NCBI GenBank assembly: GCA_024138015.1
Contig: JAMXBB010000009.1
Location: 90,029,049-90,093,048, forward strand
Length of the DNA stretch: 64,000 nt
Origin: Lumnitzera littorea
Taxonomy: Eukaryota > Streptophyta > Magnoliopsida > Myrtales > Combretaceae
Reading direction: 5' to 3'
Position numbers and translations under genes: made by a program. Position 1 is the stretch's first letter. Each line of letters begins with the position of its first letter. The notes under the pieces are model-generated. The model was not told where the DNA came from. It saw nothing but the letters and a program-made list of their open reading frames with translations, and searched no databases. Shown piece after piece: positions 1-12,599 of this stretch.

Positions 1-1190
1 AAATAAATGAAAGTTTATGGTTTAGCAAATCCTGCACATTAACTCTACGAATATGACGCATTGTAAAACCATATACGAACCTAAAACTCGCCGGATGTGA
101 CATACTAGTCTGAGTGATAGGGTTACTTGTTACAATACTTGCTAAAGGGATTGATAAGAGCGGGTAGAGAAGTAGTTTCCAAGAGAAGAAAACTCAAGGG
201 TTTTTCATTATTGTTGTAAAATCTATCTAAAACCCTATATAAGTGTTCTATTTATACAAAAGGGGTAAAGTTGTAAATAAATAAATAAAAGGATGCCCTA
301 GTGGCATTCTAATAATTACAAATGAAACATGAACGATAACTAAGGGAAAATACAAGAAAAGGGGAAATCCAAATTACATAAGTAAAATGGGTAGCTATAC
401 AAGATTTTCGGGTAAGGGGTTAACATTTGATTCTAAAGAGATATTGGAGACTTGGAGCTGTGATTAGAGCAAACCTGATTCTAGATGACCTACCTTATCC
501 AAGCTGATCTAATATGTTCGTGGCCGACCTAATGTTGTTGAGGTATTCCTCGAATGGCTAAACCAACCTAGTATGTTAGTAACCGACCCAAGGACAACCT
601 GACATGATAGTGGCCAACTTCGCATGGTTGGGCCAATCTAATATGGATGTAGCTAACCTGTTTAATATGTTCCATTATGGCCAAGCTAATATGGAATAGC
701 TAGGCAGCCTCGTCATCATCGAGCAAATCTTGGTCGAACAGGCAAAATAGGACAATCCTATCTAGTTGATCAGATTAGACCCGACAAAATAGAATAAACC
801 TGACCACAGTAGGTCAAAATGGACTAAGTATAGCAAGGAAGACTTAACAAAGCAAGGCATAAATAGTAGCCCAGGACAAAACTTACAAAGCACATTGGGT
901 CTTCTAATATTGCCATAGTTCATGGATAGGTCTATGGGAGGGCTCGATCGAGGTAAAGCGGGGCGTACTCAGCATAATAGGGCAAACCTAAAATAGTAGG
1001 GCGGGGCGTTCGGTATTGATAAAACACATAAATAGGTCATCCATTTGCACGAAGCTCGTGAGCAAGCCTCCCATGTAGTTCGAAGCCTAGCATGTTGTCG
1101 AGTCGGTGCTTGGAATCTTATCAATCATTCTCCAGATCATAGAGATATAATTTGGTCCCCATGTAAATAAGGCCACTTTGACTAGGCCTA
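1..1190. other. Non-coding, degenerate repeats, possibly old LTR
   Basis: I see no coding sequence here. From about 509 to 700 a degenerate motif of the form CTAATATG-N(6-8)-GGCC/ACC-GACC recurs at about 509, 568, 599, 638, 660 and 684. Around 250-290 the minus strand carries a TATAAATAG box, as expected for an LTR promoter reading leftward. Assignment to an LTR is inference only. Confidence 0.3.
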
Positions 1191-1195
1191 CGTAG

Positions 1196-2150
1196 CTAAC
1201 TTAGTAGGAAGTGGCCTAAAAGTTGCTAGGGGACTACCTCCAATATAGTACTAACAGAGGAAGGCGTGTTAGTCTAGCATAGTTACAGGAGAGATTTAAG
1301 AGGCTTCCTCATGGTATTGATGATGAGACTTTTTGAAGGAATACTAGCCTACATCCTACAGTTGTTAGGGGGTTCATATTTGCTGATATCTCTTTATCCC
1401 TTATCCACATGATGTTCCTCTCCTTTCTTGAGGATTTCCTACATACCGAGACATTTAGTTGGAGCTCGGCTAGCTTGGCATGGTTGTATCAATAGCTATG
1501 TAAAGCCATGCAAGCAAGAGCACAAGAGATAGGTAAAGCGTTAGTACTCTTACAAATCTAAGCATGAGATAGATTCTCTCATATTGCTCATCATAGTAAG
1601 ATCAAATTTGCCATCCAAGAAGAGTTATCACTGGCCACTAGGTGAGTGGTATCGTATGGCACCACCCCATGCATGTTGCTGAGTTCTATAGGACCACATT
1701 TGAATTACAAACAAAGGGATAAGTAAGTGATAAGTTAATATTTACATTCGTTGTTGTATTTGCATGGCATATATTAACACACCTTCCTTTCCAATGCATT
1801 GTAGGTCTTAAAGGAGTCGTATACTAAGGAGCTTATTCAACTTTTACTCCCTTTTGTAGTGTTGGCCAAGCTATTTAGATGGTTAAGGTGCCACTCATTT
1901 GCTTCTAACTTGTTAAGTGGCACTTTCTTGACCATATGATTTAGCAGTTTGGAGGGTTTCAAATAGAGTTGATGGCTATGGACACAACCTAGCATCTCCA
2001 CCAAATCGACTTTAAGGGGCAAGATAGAGATTAATTAAAGGGTTGCGCATCAGGGATACATAACCACTTGAGCAAATCACTACATGTGGTTGGTTCATCC
2101 ATAAGGACCACCAAGTGCAAATCTAACTTATTATGACTAGTATAGGGAGC
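1196..2150 (+). pseudogene. Plant mobile domain (PMD, MAIN/MAIL1-like) pseudogene 1
   Basis: Conceptual translation, reading through stops, follows the transposon-type PMD family. A block at about 1258-1600 reads RRVSLA, then GFIFADISLSLIHMMFLSFL, EDF and ARLAWLYQ, then LLQI-A-DRFSHIA. A second block from 1805 reads KESYTKELIQLLLPFCSVGQ, VPLICF-LVKWHFLDHMI-QFG, then HLHQIDFKG. The blocks are separated by an apparent intron with donor GTAAGT at 1723 and acceptor TGTAG at 1800-1804. Known: PMD proteins include MAIN and MAIL1, nuclear proteins acting in genome stability and silencing, and many PMD genes travel on MULE or Gypsy elements. Several in-frame stops and the missing N-terminus mark this copy as dead. 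No mudrA-like sequence lies upstream. Confidence 0.75.
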
Positions 2151-3275
2151 ATAAGTACTAACACATTACCCTTAGGGTGCGGTAATGGGATACTTGATAA
2201 GCTTACTTCCTCTTTAATGATCATTTTATATAGCGCAACATGCATGACCATAATGTTATTTGTTTCATGTGGTAAATACTTTACATTAGGTGTGACTTTT
2301 TGAGGATTTAAAGACTGCCCATAAGGTCATCGACAATAACCTGGAATATCTCAAGGAGCACGATGGATTGATCTTATTTCTACATGAGGCAACTATGCTA
2401 AACCTTGTACCCCTCCCCCACCCTACCCCCTCTACTCAAGCTACGAGTTAGGGATAAAGTTCATACTAAAGGAGGTTAAGCAAGTCAAGCACATGGCTAA
2501 GGAAGCAGAGACGATGATATGCCATCGAGATCTTGCCATTCCATTGACTTAGGTGAGATTGGCAACACTATAGTGCTCAATGAAAGCTCTAGTGCTAAAC
2601 CTAGCTTGTCTCAACTCAAGTACCTACAACAGCAAATCTCTATAGCAAACCCTACTGACTCCTCATAATTGGTGCACCGATTGGACCTAAAGTTAAGCAT
2701 AAGGGAGGTTGTCACCTAACTCCTACCATCGCCACTTAGTCCTGTACCTTCTAAAGATCCTAGTGACATTCCCCTTTAGCCATCTGAGGGAACGTCTAGC
2801 AGACGACTATCCTTGCTTACCTAATTCGAGAAACACTTCACAAGATCAAAGAAGTAGTTATATAGGAACACTTCTGTATTACTTAGTTAATTCAATATGT
2901 ATTCTGATCCCAGTTCAATGTAGTTAATTCAATATGTATTCTAATCCCAGTTCGATGTATACATAAATGTTGTAAATGACATAATACATTGACTTATCGA
3001 TTGCATAAGCTGTTCAGTTTGCTATTATTTTGTTTACTAAAACTCTACCCTTAAATATTCTATCTCATTTGACAAGTTCATTTACTTTGGGTAGTTTTTC
3101 AGATTATTTGTAGATGTGTTGAGTTGTGGATTAGGTGGTGGGAATTCATGTGCAGGTGTATTATACTTATGGGTTCTCAGTTTATTTGTGTTAGGAGGCT
3201 ATTTTGCTCTAGTGTTCTAAATGAATATGTTATTTTATATGTATTGAGGACGATTGAAAAATTAAAAAGCGAATG
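2151..3275. other. Non-coding tail downstream of PMD pseudogene 1
   Basis: No gene is recognised. The stretch probably contains the decayed C-terminal and 3' part of the PMD element. The only clear structure is a short tandem duplication, listed separately. Confidence 0.4.
2886..2959. repeat. 37-bp tandem duplication
   Basis: The unit starting GTTAATTCAATATGTATTCT occurs at 2886-2922 and again at 2923-2959. The two copies differ at two positions that I can see. Confidence 0.85.
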
Positions 3276-3476
3276 GAAATGTGGGAAAAGGAAGGCACAT
3301 ACCAATATTGCACCGTCTTTGTTTCTTAAAAACAAAGAAGGTGCATACAAGCAAAGTGCTTTATTTGTTCTTGGTTTTTAAAAAAACAAAGAAAGCGCAA
3401 TATCTTATGTGCCTTTCTTGCCCCAAAATTATTTTATTAAAAAAAATGGAGAGCAAGAAAGGCGCATGCCTTTCCT
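3276..3476. repeat. Nested hairpin cluster (GGCGC-type)
   Basis: The arms 3310-3324 and 3330-3344 form a 15-bp inverted repeat around a 5-nt loop with one mismatch (GCACCgTCTTTGTTT against its complement). This hairpin sits inside a wider inverted repeat between about 3290-3311 (AAGGCACAT...AATATTGC) and 3397-3420 (GCAATATC..ATGTGCCTTT). A third palindrome, AAAGGCGCATGCCTTT, lies near 3459-3474. The cluster lies about 1.1 kb after PMD pseudogene 1. Similar hairpins follow the other two PMD genes in the window. Confidence 0.7.
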
Positions 3477-3539
3477 ACTCTAGGACGAACTATCTTTACA
3501 TTTTAGCCCATTTTAGTAATATTTTTTGAAAGGCGTCCT

Positions 3540-5560
3540 ATTAAGATAGAAATCTCTTTTTAGAGAGAGAGAATATTGGTTCCAAAACACTTTCACAGTA
3601 AATAAGAAAAACTCTTTTTTTCTCACCATATAACTCTAACAAGAAGCTTCTTGTCAATGCACCTCAGGTAGGCAATGTCTATGCCACTACAAATTTAGAT
3701 TGGACGTGGAATAATTTTTCTCGAAGTTTTTATACATACTGAAATTATAAGGTATGAAATATGCTCTCTTCTACTAAAGTTTTTGTGAATGCAAGTGGGT
3801 ATTTTTGCCGAGAACGTTTTCATTCGCTGGTTTATTACTATGAAACGAAATTATTGTGCTAGTTTTACTCTATGCTTGGCAACAATGAAATTATTAAATT
3901 ATGGAGATTGGTCGAAATGTTATGTTTAAAGCGTCAAAATGAAACTGGAAAAAGATGAAAATCAAGAGAAATGAATCAGAAATCCAATTAATTTTTCCTT
4001 GTTTCTAGACAAGAAAAGAAAGGGATATAATACTGTTACTTTGTTTGGTGGCCTTTGTGATGGGAACTTTAATTGAAAAAAAAAAAAAAAATAGTTTAGG
4101 TACAGCAGTTCCTATGTCCGTTACGTGCATTTTGATTTTATTTCACCGATGAAGTAATCGTTCTGACGATAAGATTTACGGCTCCACTTGAAAACTTCTT
4201 TTTGCTGATGTTAGGAGGTTTGCTCATGTGTGTGCAAGTTTCTTTATTGTATCATGATTCAGAAACACTACTTAAAATACTGCAAAATAAAATGTAAAAG
4301 GAACTTTTTTGAGTGACTGTAATTGTCATTCCCAGAATACTATTGGCAGGTGTTGGGAATCCGGTGTGATGCAATTGTGAATAAGCAATTCTGCTATTAT
4401 CCTCTCTTTATTGAACCAAGTATATTTGTCCGTGCTGCTTTTGTATGTAGTTTAGAAATTTGAGCATCTAAGTAATGTAACAATCTGTACACATGTAAGC
4501 TAGAAAGAGTTGCTATTCTTTGATTGGGATGACTCCCAAATCTGTGATCATAGCCAATGAGCAGTGAGGAAGATGCAAGACATGCACAAGAAAAGCTTAA
4601 AAAGATAATAGTTCGATGCAAAGTAAGGAAGAACTTTGTAGTTTATGTCCTGATTATATCTAGAAATGCAACCTGAGTGGGTTTGAAACAAGTTTAATAA
4701 TTTTAGTATCAGTGTCTCAAAATTTAGTCAAAAAGCCCATTAAAAAACTTGGTTTCAGAACTCGAAACCCGTTTTCTTCTTCTTCTTCTTTTCTCATTTA
4801 ATAGTAAGTTATGTAAATTTAATTGTATAAATTAAATAGGTGATGTAAATAAAACACTCAAATCAAACTAAAAATAATAATTAAATAATAAAATTCATTT
4901 AGGTCATGACGAGATAAAATGCATCCTAGTAGGGAAAAATTTTCAATTTATAAATCTTAGTACAATTTCGAGCTTATTTAAATTTTGTCTCATAGAATAA
5001 ATTCCTCAATTAAGGTTTTCGATAATATTTTTCAATAACTCTTATTATACGTAATTATAAAATGAGATAATTTTATTTTAGATAATTTTATTTTACAAGT
5101 AAAGTATATGTTTTTATTGTTACACTTATCTTTCTATATTTTAATCCTTATCCTACTTTAAAAATTTTTTTATTCTTTTATTATCATTTTAGTTATATTT
5201 TATTTTTCCCAATTTCCTTGAACACATACCTTAAATTCTAAAATACCCTAAAATATTCTAAACCCTACCCTATTTTTCCTCCATAATCTTTCTTTCTATT
5301 TCTCTCTTAATTGACATTTCTTTTCTTTTTTTTTTTTGTTCTTTCTCTCTCACCAAATCTTTCTCTCGCCGCTAGTTTATTATTAGAGCACTAATCTCAT
5401 TAGGATTTTTTTACTATTGTATTCATATTTTGTAAGGAATCAATCATACTCTTTTATCATATTTTTAATTTAATATTAATTAAATTTAAACTATCAAATT
5501 AATTATAATTTCAACTATTTAGATTTAATAAATATTAAACCAACACACACTTATAAGCAA
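3540..5560. other. AT-rich non-coding sequence
   Basis: No domain or splice-linked coding block is recognised. The stretch holds poly-A and poly-T runs and a short CTT run near 4778-4792. The 74-codon frame on the minus strand at 4397-4621 has no recognisable features. Confidence 0.4.
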
Positions 5561-5574
5561 AAACATTCCTGATG

Positions 5575-6480
5575 TAACCATGAAAGTTACTCTCGTATCG
5601 TTAACCCATTTCTATTTCTCTCTCGTCTAAGACCCCACCCCATTCTTCCTTTCTCTCTCTCGCCATCCGTCTTCTACTGGACCCCACCCCTTCTCTCCTC
5701 AATATCTCCACTTCTCGCTCGTCTCTCTCCTAACTCGCCGAACCCCACCCCTTTATTTCCCCTCTCTCACTCATCGCAATTCCATCGAGAAACCGGGCCC
5801 CAGTCCCTTCATCTTTTCTTTCCTTTATCAGCTCTTAATCTCTTCCCCTCCCCCTAACTGACTTCTCCTATATTTCAAACCATCTCTATTTTTTTTTTTT
5901 TTTTCCACGAAATGACAATAATGGCAAGCTTCCAGCTCCCACTTCCTTTCGTTCCGACCACCATTCTAAACTATTTTCGTAAAGTTATTTATGATAATTG
6001 CTTTGGCTATTGTAAAATAAAGTATAATTTCCAATTTATTTATTTGCTAGTAGGTCTATTATCTGACAATTATTTAGTATTCATCGAGTATTCTTATCTT
6101 AGTTATATATTTTAAGAGTTGACTCAATCACCATTTTAATATTGTGTACAAATCATATTATTTTTGTTTTCCACTATTATTATAAAAAGTAATTATTTTG
6201 CAAGTAAATGGATTTCTATTATAAATTATGTTAAATGCTATATTGTACTATTATTTTATATATAAACTACTACTATAAATTATGCTATGGATTATAGTAG
6301 TGTATTTATGTATAAATATAGAGCTGGGTCACTATTTTATGATAGATGTGGAGTTATGTTGATACTTGTATCGTATATGTAATATTTTAATTATTGATTT
6401 AGCTTATGATGATTCCATTATTTTATGTTATGCCTTGAAATTATTATTGATGACATTATTTCTACTACTACTACTACTAC

Positions 6481-6513
<33 letters not shown>

Positions 6514-7902
6514 CATAATGAAGTATATGATCTTAATTATATAGTATGTCTATTTCTGCTTCCATTTACTAATATGTTCTCTTTACGTATTTTTATGAAC
6601 TTTAGTATTATTTGATAATATACGTATTCTTTTTATTATGTTGGTTAATGAGCCATATATTTTAACATTCTTGTTATACGTTTATCTTATTATTTTCCAT
6701 ATATTGTACCCTTATGATATGAGTAATTAAATAGTATTGTATATAAATATGTTAACTTTTTACTCTATTTTATTATATATTTATATTAATTCCAATTCCT
6801 ATATTTGACTAATGAATCCATTCAATTAATTTTATTGGGAATATTTAAATTGATAAGTTTATGTATTATCAAGTAATAGAAAAATATGTTCACAACTAAC
6901 TTTTAGATAAAACTTAGTTATCAAGTATTTGAATGTTAATGTGTATGCTTGTCCTCAATTTCAAATATATTTGTGTTGTTTATCAGGTTTCTTCCATGTT
7001 AGGTGGTTTAAGCTTTTTCGCATGGGACTTAAAATTGTGGAGTTTCAGTTAACTGTCAAGAAGCTATCTTAAGTACATGGTGCTTACTTGTTGCTTGTCC
7101 TTGTTAGGACCAAGTATGTAAATTGGATTAACTTATATTCGGTATATTAATCTTAGTTGCTGGTTGTGTTTGACCCACTTGTTTTAAGGACCCACAATAG
7201 CAGTTTCCAAGAGGAGCAACTATTAGTTATATGCGAAGTTTTTCTAATGGACTTTCATATGAGATGACGCACTTAGAATATTAGGTTTTAAAACTCTAAA
7301 CTCCAGGCATAAAGAATTTAAATGAACACTTATATTATATCCACCTATATATATAGACAAATATCATGGTGTGGTAGGGTTATAAGTATCTCTTTGTTGA
7401 TTGCTGACCTAATTTAAAGATAATTAAATTATTGTTTACTTATATTCTATTTAGTTACATTATATGCATGTGAATGTTTTGGGCTTGACATCTGTATGTG
7501 TTTATACACCCATACTAGGCTTCTACTCATTCTTTCATTTTTATAACTGCAAGTTGATTTGGCATGTTGCTAATTATGATGAGTATGGAAATGGATTTTT
7601 GGGTTGGGAAAAGAGACACGTAGCTTTGTATTATGTTTAAGAGGTTGCTGAATAGTGGTATCGTGAAGCTGGTATTGAGTAGAATTGTTAACAAGTTTTG
7701 TTGATTTAAAGTTGTAAATCTTTTATGTGTAATTTGTAGTTAGAATGACTTGCTCGTAAGTTATTTTAGAATTGTTTTAATTAGAGAATTATTTTTAATT
7801 AAGTGATTATGGAGATGGTAGTTACCTTTAGAGTCTTAACGTATTTCTAAATAGTAAGGATACGTAGCAGGTTATGGTGTTCTCAGATTTTAGGGTGTTA
7901 CA
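5575..7902 (+). other. Probable large LTR or LTR fragment
   Basis: A pyrimidine-rich plus-strand tract (about 5590-5905) with repeated ACCCCACCCC and TCTCTCTC is followed by about 2 kb of AT-rich sequence. The stretch ends in GGGTGTTACA at 7902. Long Ty3/Gypsy LTRs often combine a CT-rich leader and a TGTTACA terminus. I did not find the matching start or a second copy, so this is a weak inference. Confidence 0.3.
6461..6513. repeat. Compound microsatellite (CTA)n(TTA)n
   Basis: About seven CTA units pass directly into about eleven TTA units, uninterrupted. Confidence 0.95.
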
Positions 7903-8292
7903 ATAAAGATTAAGAAAAGCAAAATATTGAAAATCTATAGATGCAAAGTAGTATTATAAATCGGTAATAGAATGTTAAACTAGAAATTGTGTAGAATTTA
8001 TTTTAACAAATAGTAAGCTCCTCGTTTTTATTATAAGTAAAGAAAACCTCTAAAATTATTACTTGATCAAATCCCATTCCTTTCTTACTAAGAAAAAAAA
8101 AATGTTTTTATACTATAGAAACAAAAGAATAGCATACATTATAATATGAACATCTTTATAATTATCATCTACATAATTTCACCCTTCAATAAAAGGGGGA
8201 CATGCTTTCTTGCCGACAAAAACATAAATAAATAAATAAACAAGTTATAAATAAAATAATCTACTCTATAGGCAAAGCAAATGTGGTGCTTG

Positions 8293-8765
8293 TGTTACAG
8301 GAGGATTCCTCTCAATGCTCCTATAGGACACTTAATGCTCCTAACTATACTAAGGAAGGATAAGTTCAGCCTGAAAACCACACATATAAAGTTTAGAGAG
8401 AGAAAGTAGAGAAAAAAACTATAGTTATCAATTGAATTCTACTTAATGTTTAGGTAATTACAAATGAGGAGAGGCCCTCTATATATGCAAATGGCCTCTT
8501 ACAATGGATGCCCGAGACTTATTTAATATAATGGTTACAATTAAATGGTATCTATCTACTTTACCTACTATTATATATTGAATCTGGACATCTCTATTAC
8601 CTTCTTAGAACCTTCCAGCTTCCAGAATCTTCCTTGAGTCTAAGCTAAGGCCTTTCTCTTCTGATATGCCATGAGAACCTCTTACATATATCTTCTCTTC
8701 TTGTCTCTCATGTTTAAGTTTATGCTAGGCGTATCTCAAGGGCCTTAAAAAATGAGTCTATGACA
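8293..8765 (-). repeat. 3' LTR of the 2.9-kb Gypsy element
   Basis: It starts TGTTACAGG and ends TGACA on the plus strand. It aligns with 10696-11170 throughout, including the shared stretch ending CTAGGCGTATCT. Confidence 0.9.
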
Positions 8766-8779
8766 TTCTCCCCTACCCA
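8766..8779 (-). other. Polypurine tract of the Gypsy element
   Basis: The minus strand reads TGGGTAGGGGAGAA directly before the 3' LTR, the position where plus-strand DNA synthesis starts. Confidence 0.8.
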
Positions 8780-9028
8780 ATCCAGTGATGTCTTTGTCGC
8801 AGCTTCCTTCTAGAATTTTTATCCACCAGATATCTTGACCTTAGTTCTTTAGATGTGCCCATATCATGAGAATACTCGATAGCCTCCCTTCTTGAAGCCC
8901 AATGTAGCTCCTTGCCCTTTCCCATCTTAGTTACTAAGGCTTTATCCTACTTTACCACATCTATTAAGTTTGAACTTTATGGGTTCTTATCAGCTATTCC
9001 TTCCTTAATCTCCCTTACCAAAGTTAAA

Positions 9029-9460
9029 CTATCTTCTTTCATTAGTACCAACTCTTGCCTTGTAATTTACATTGATGTGATAAGCTTTGTTGCTCACCCC
9101 CGTCTTCCTACTCACTAGGACTATGTATTGAGAACCTTGATTAAGCCAACAAATACATTTTGATTGAGGAACAATGATGACATCATTCTTATCTAAGAAG
9201 TCCATGCCAATAACAAACTCAAAGTCATCTATAGGGACAACTTCAATATTCTCCCTTCCCTGCCAATTTCTAATGCTGAATTCCACAATCTTAACAACCC
9301 CATAAGTTGGGAGTTCCTTATAGTTAACTGTCTTGAGTTAGAGTTTATTCCATTTAATCCTTAGCCTAAGCCTAGAGGCAATATCCTTTGAAATGAATAA
9401 ATGTGAGGTCCCTGTATCTACCATTGCATTTATCTTCCTTCCTCCCACTTTGGCCTCCAC
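9029..9460 (-). pseudogene. Retropepsin (aspartic protease) remnant
   Basis: The minus strand reads AMVDTGTSHLFIS with the catalytic D-T-G at 9404-9418. After a disrupted stretch comes a segment with EVVPIDDFEFVIGMDFLDKN (within 9029-9286). The DTG(S/T)S motif and the late LGMDFL-type motif, in this order, are the hallmarks of the Ty3/Gypsy protease, which cleaves the Gag-Pol polyprotein. A stop between 9286 and about 9340 splits it into two frames. It lies downstream of the gag zinc knuckle, in the usual gag-protease order. Confidence 0.85.
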
Positions 9461-9539
9461 ATGCATTAAACCCTTCTTCTCCTTCATAGCTTAAGACTTC
9501 ATGGCATAGAGAAGACAGATAGTGCCAAGTTTACCCTTG

Positions 9540-10664
9540 TCATCTTCTTTGGTTTTGTCCCTTACAAGAAAAGCATCTAATCATTCCCTTTTTGGATAAT
9601 CTTAAGCATAATGCGGTCTATCACAAAAATAGCACTTAAGTTGTCATATCCTTCTCTTATCTACCATCCTCCTCCTTCCTCTTGGAGGACTTAGAGATCT
9701 CCTACCTTCAATATATTCCACTTCTTCATCTTCATTACTTATGGAATGTCAATCTTCCTCCTTCTAAAGTTCTATTAGGCCCTCTACTATAGCAATGGCT
9801 TTTGAGATGTTCTCTATCCTACAATGCTCGAACTCTAGCTTAGCCCAATATTTCAAACCATCTAAGAAGGGTTGAGGTCTGATATATCCAACATTAGGTC
9901 TGAGAATTCTTGAACATATTGCTTTACACTAGTCTTTTGTTATAGATGCCTGAGTTTGACCTTAGCTTCCCTCCTTACATTTTGGAGAGAGAATTGATCT
10001 CAAAATTCTATCACAAAGTATGGCAACAAAGTAATCTCATTAGCCTTCTTCTCCCCAAATCAATGACGTATCCTTTAAGTATAAGGTTATTGCCCTTACT
10101 TTACTCCAATCATTGACAAGCCCTTTTGCCTCAAAGTACTACTAAACTCCTCATAGAAAATTATCTATTTCCCTTGTAGATCGTGTTCCCTTAAAACATT
10201 AGCTTTAGTACTTCCACCCTTGTGACCGACTGGATAGTTACTCCATTAGCAACAGTAGCTCAGCATGTTCTCAACTGATTCTTAAGGTCTTCAATCTCCT
10301 GCCGCATAGTAGCAATGGTAGCATTGGTTTTTGCTACATATGCTTCTTCCTTAGCTTCAAGTGCACCCATCCGGGCCTCAAGGATACCTTCCTTGTCTTT
10401 AAGCTCCCCATTGTGCTTCCTTATTTCCTCCAAGGTTTGATTTAAAGCACCTTGGAGTTTTTCCTCCAACCCTTCTATAGTAACTCCATTATCATCTAGT
10501 TGCTTTGTGGGTTTAATGACACTTAGCTCAACCTTATCTACCTAAGTAGCAAGGGAATTCAACAAATCCTTAGGCTTAGCCCTTTACCTGGTCATTCCAC
10601 ATTCTCCTTGGCCAACCACCTCATTGATCATGAAGTTGTTGTTCTTATTTCTAGGCAATGACAT
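9540..10664 (-). pseudogene. Gypsy gag remnant with coiled coil and zinc knuckle
   Basis: The likely start codon is at 10664-10662, just inside the PBS, beginning MSLPRNKNNN. A glutamate- and lysine-rich coiled coil follows at about 10260-10469, with heptad-like spacing (EEKLQGALNQTLEEIRKHNG). After it come VEVLK and RAITLYLKDTSLIW-like segments (about 10050-10230) that match retrotransposon gag. Near 9590-9634 a CCHC knuckle reads CYFCDRPHYA-stop-DY, with the last cysteine changed to tyrosine and a stop inside. Gag forms the particle that packages element RNA. At least three stops make this copy inactive. Confidence 0.85.
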
Positions 10665-10681
10665 TCTCTCTTTGCAAGCTT

Positions 10682-10695
10682 GCTCTAATACCACT
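10682..10695 (-). other. Primer binding site (initiator tRNA-Met type)
   Basis: The minus strand reads TGGTATTAGAGC, one base from the usual TGGTATCAGAGC. It begins two bases after the 5' LTR end. Confidence 0.85.
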
Positions 10696-11170
10696 TGTCA
10701 CGGATGAATTCCTCTTAATGCTCCTGTATAGGACTTAGCGTTCTTAACCACACTAAGAAAGGCTAAATTCAGCTTAAAAACCACACACATAAAATTTAGA
10801 GAGAGAGAAAGTAGAAGGAGACACTATGGTTATTAACTGAATTCCACTCATTGTTTGGATAGTTACAAATAAGGAGAGACTACCTATATATACAAATAAC
10901 CCCTTATAATGAATAACTGAGATTTATTTAATCTAATGGTTGCAATTAAATTGTACCTACCTACTCTACCTATTATTATACATTGAAGCTGGATATCTCT
11001 AAAACCTTCTTGGAACCTTTCAGCTTCTAGAATTTTCCTTAAGTCTAAGCTTCGACCTTTCTCTTTTGATGGGCCATAAGAACTTCTTACATATGTCTCC
11101 TCTGTCTTGTCTCCCATATTCAGGTTCATACTAGGCGTATCTTAGGGGCCTCAAAAATTTAGTCTGTGAT
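10696..11170 (-). repeat. 5' LTR of the 2.9-kb Gypsy element
   Basis: It starts TGTCACGG on the plus strand. A minus-strand frame of 81 codons at 10884-11129 lies wholly inside the LTR and is not a gene. Confidence 0.9.
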
Positions 11171-12147
11171 GCTTGTATGTCAAAATATAGAAACATCTCT
11201 ACAATAATATGAACAAAAAAAAATCAACCTTTTACTTTATTATGTTAGATTTACTATAATCAAATATAATGACATCATATCTATACTTAATCAAAAGCAT
11301 AAAATCCAATAATTTGCTAGTTCTCTCACCAATTGTTTTTATTTCCTATAATATATAATATTTCAATTACTTTTTACTAGTTAATGAGTTTCTCAACGGG
11401 TTTTTTTAAAAATCTCAGAATCTATCCTAAAATCCTATAAAAAAATACTCTATAAGACTTTTACCGGATCGAGAACCCTATTACGACTCCCTTAGTTTCA
11501 TCTCTAATTATATCCTGGATTTTGGTGGGTGTACTTGGGATGATGCTGTTCTCATAGAATAAGGCGAAGTGATGCGTTCTGTCAAAGCTGTAAATGAAAG
11601 TGCTGCTGTTCAAAGTCTTAGCACATATCATGCATGTAACTTAATATACAAGTCCTGATGTAATTGAATTTAGTTGTTGTAATGATAGATTCGTGGCTAC
11701 CACGTGAATATTTTGACAGCAATGTCTTTGGATGATTTATAGTTGTAAACCTTGTAAAGTGAAATATCCTTTGAATGTGGATTTTCTTTGGTTAAAATGC
11801 TGTGTCTAAGGGCCATGCAATGTAGTGTGAATCAATGACAATCTTTTATTTCATTGTTAATTTTGTCGCTTTAGTTCAATCTTCATTATTGTGGAATCCT
11901 AGCAATTGTTCTAAGAAAGAAATTTGCACCATGAAATATGTTGCCCGGGCATTGTGAAGTGCAATTCGTTGAAACTTTTCCAAGAGCTTCTTCTCACCAA
12001 ACACATTACTCCAGTGGACTGCAGTGCAGCAAAAGAAGCACATGGTCTAAACCTGACACAAGTTCTTGCAAATGTAACATGAAGGAAATGCGGAGAATTA
12101 TTTCCATTTTTCAACACTATAATAGTTTCCTTATTTTATATGAAAAT

Positions 12148-12197
12148 CTTCTTCTTCTTCTTCTTCTTCTTCTTCTTCTTCTTCTTTTTTTTTTTTA
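12148..12197. repeat. CTT microsatellite plus T-run
   Basis: About twelve uninterrupted CTT units run into a T homopolymer. Confidence 0.95.
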
Positions 12198-12324
12198 CCA
12201 ATAGCAAGGAGATGTAAGACCGATTCGTTGCAGTAAAAGAATAAGATGTCCGTCTAGATTCATAACAATCATTTGACTCTAGCGTGGCATTGTAATTTGT
12301 AAAGTTGATTTCCCCCCATAAATG

Positions 12325-12327
<3 letters not shown>

Positions 12328-12357
<30 letters not shown>
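12328..12357. repeat. AT microsatellite
   Basis: About fifteen AT units lie in otherwise non-coding DNA. Confidence 0.95.
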
Positions 12358-12359
<2 letters not shown>

Positions 12360-12599
12360 ATTGCAAAAGCAAAAACTCATTTTGCATCCAGAAGCTAATG
12401 GACTGCTATAAAATCAGATTTAGGAACTTCCAAGCAGAGTGCAAAAATATTGTATTGTAGATCAAATGTTACCTTAAAAAATAAATAAATAAGCCCTCTG
12501 GATTTTAACCAAAATAACTCTGCACACAAAATAACTCCAGTTAATTACAGATTTTAACCGTTCTAACTTGTTCTAAATTATTTGTCCAAGAGGACAAGC

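Larger units (their letters stand above)
8293..11170 (-). mobile_element. Non-autonomous Ty3/Gypsy-type LTR retrotransposon (gag-protease only)
   Basis: The element reads on the minus strand. Its two LTRs of about 473 bp (8293-8765 and 10696-11170) align over their whole length and share the ends TGT(T/C)AC and TGA(C/T). A 5-bp target duplication GCTTG lies at 8288-8292 and 11171-11175. A primer binding site complementary to initiator tRNA-Met and a polypurine tract occupy the expected places. The 1.93-kb interior encodes only decayed gag and retropepsin. Reverse transcriptase, RNase H and integrase are absent, so it would have needed enzymes from another element. This resembles the TR-GAG type of short LTR element, but it keeps protease. 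Internal stops and LTR divergence indicate an old insertion. Confidence 0.9.

Noticed and set aside
5912..6115. 67-codon frame after the pyrimidine tract
   Set aside because: No family signature; it lies in probable LTR sequence.
11938..12204. 88-codon frame ending in poly-Leu/Phe
   Set aside because: The tail is a translated CTT microsatellite and T-run, and the N-terminal part overlaps a frame on the other strand.
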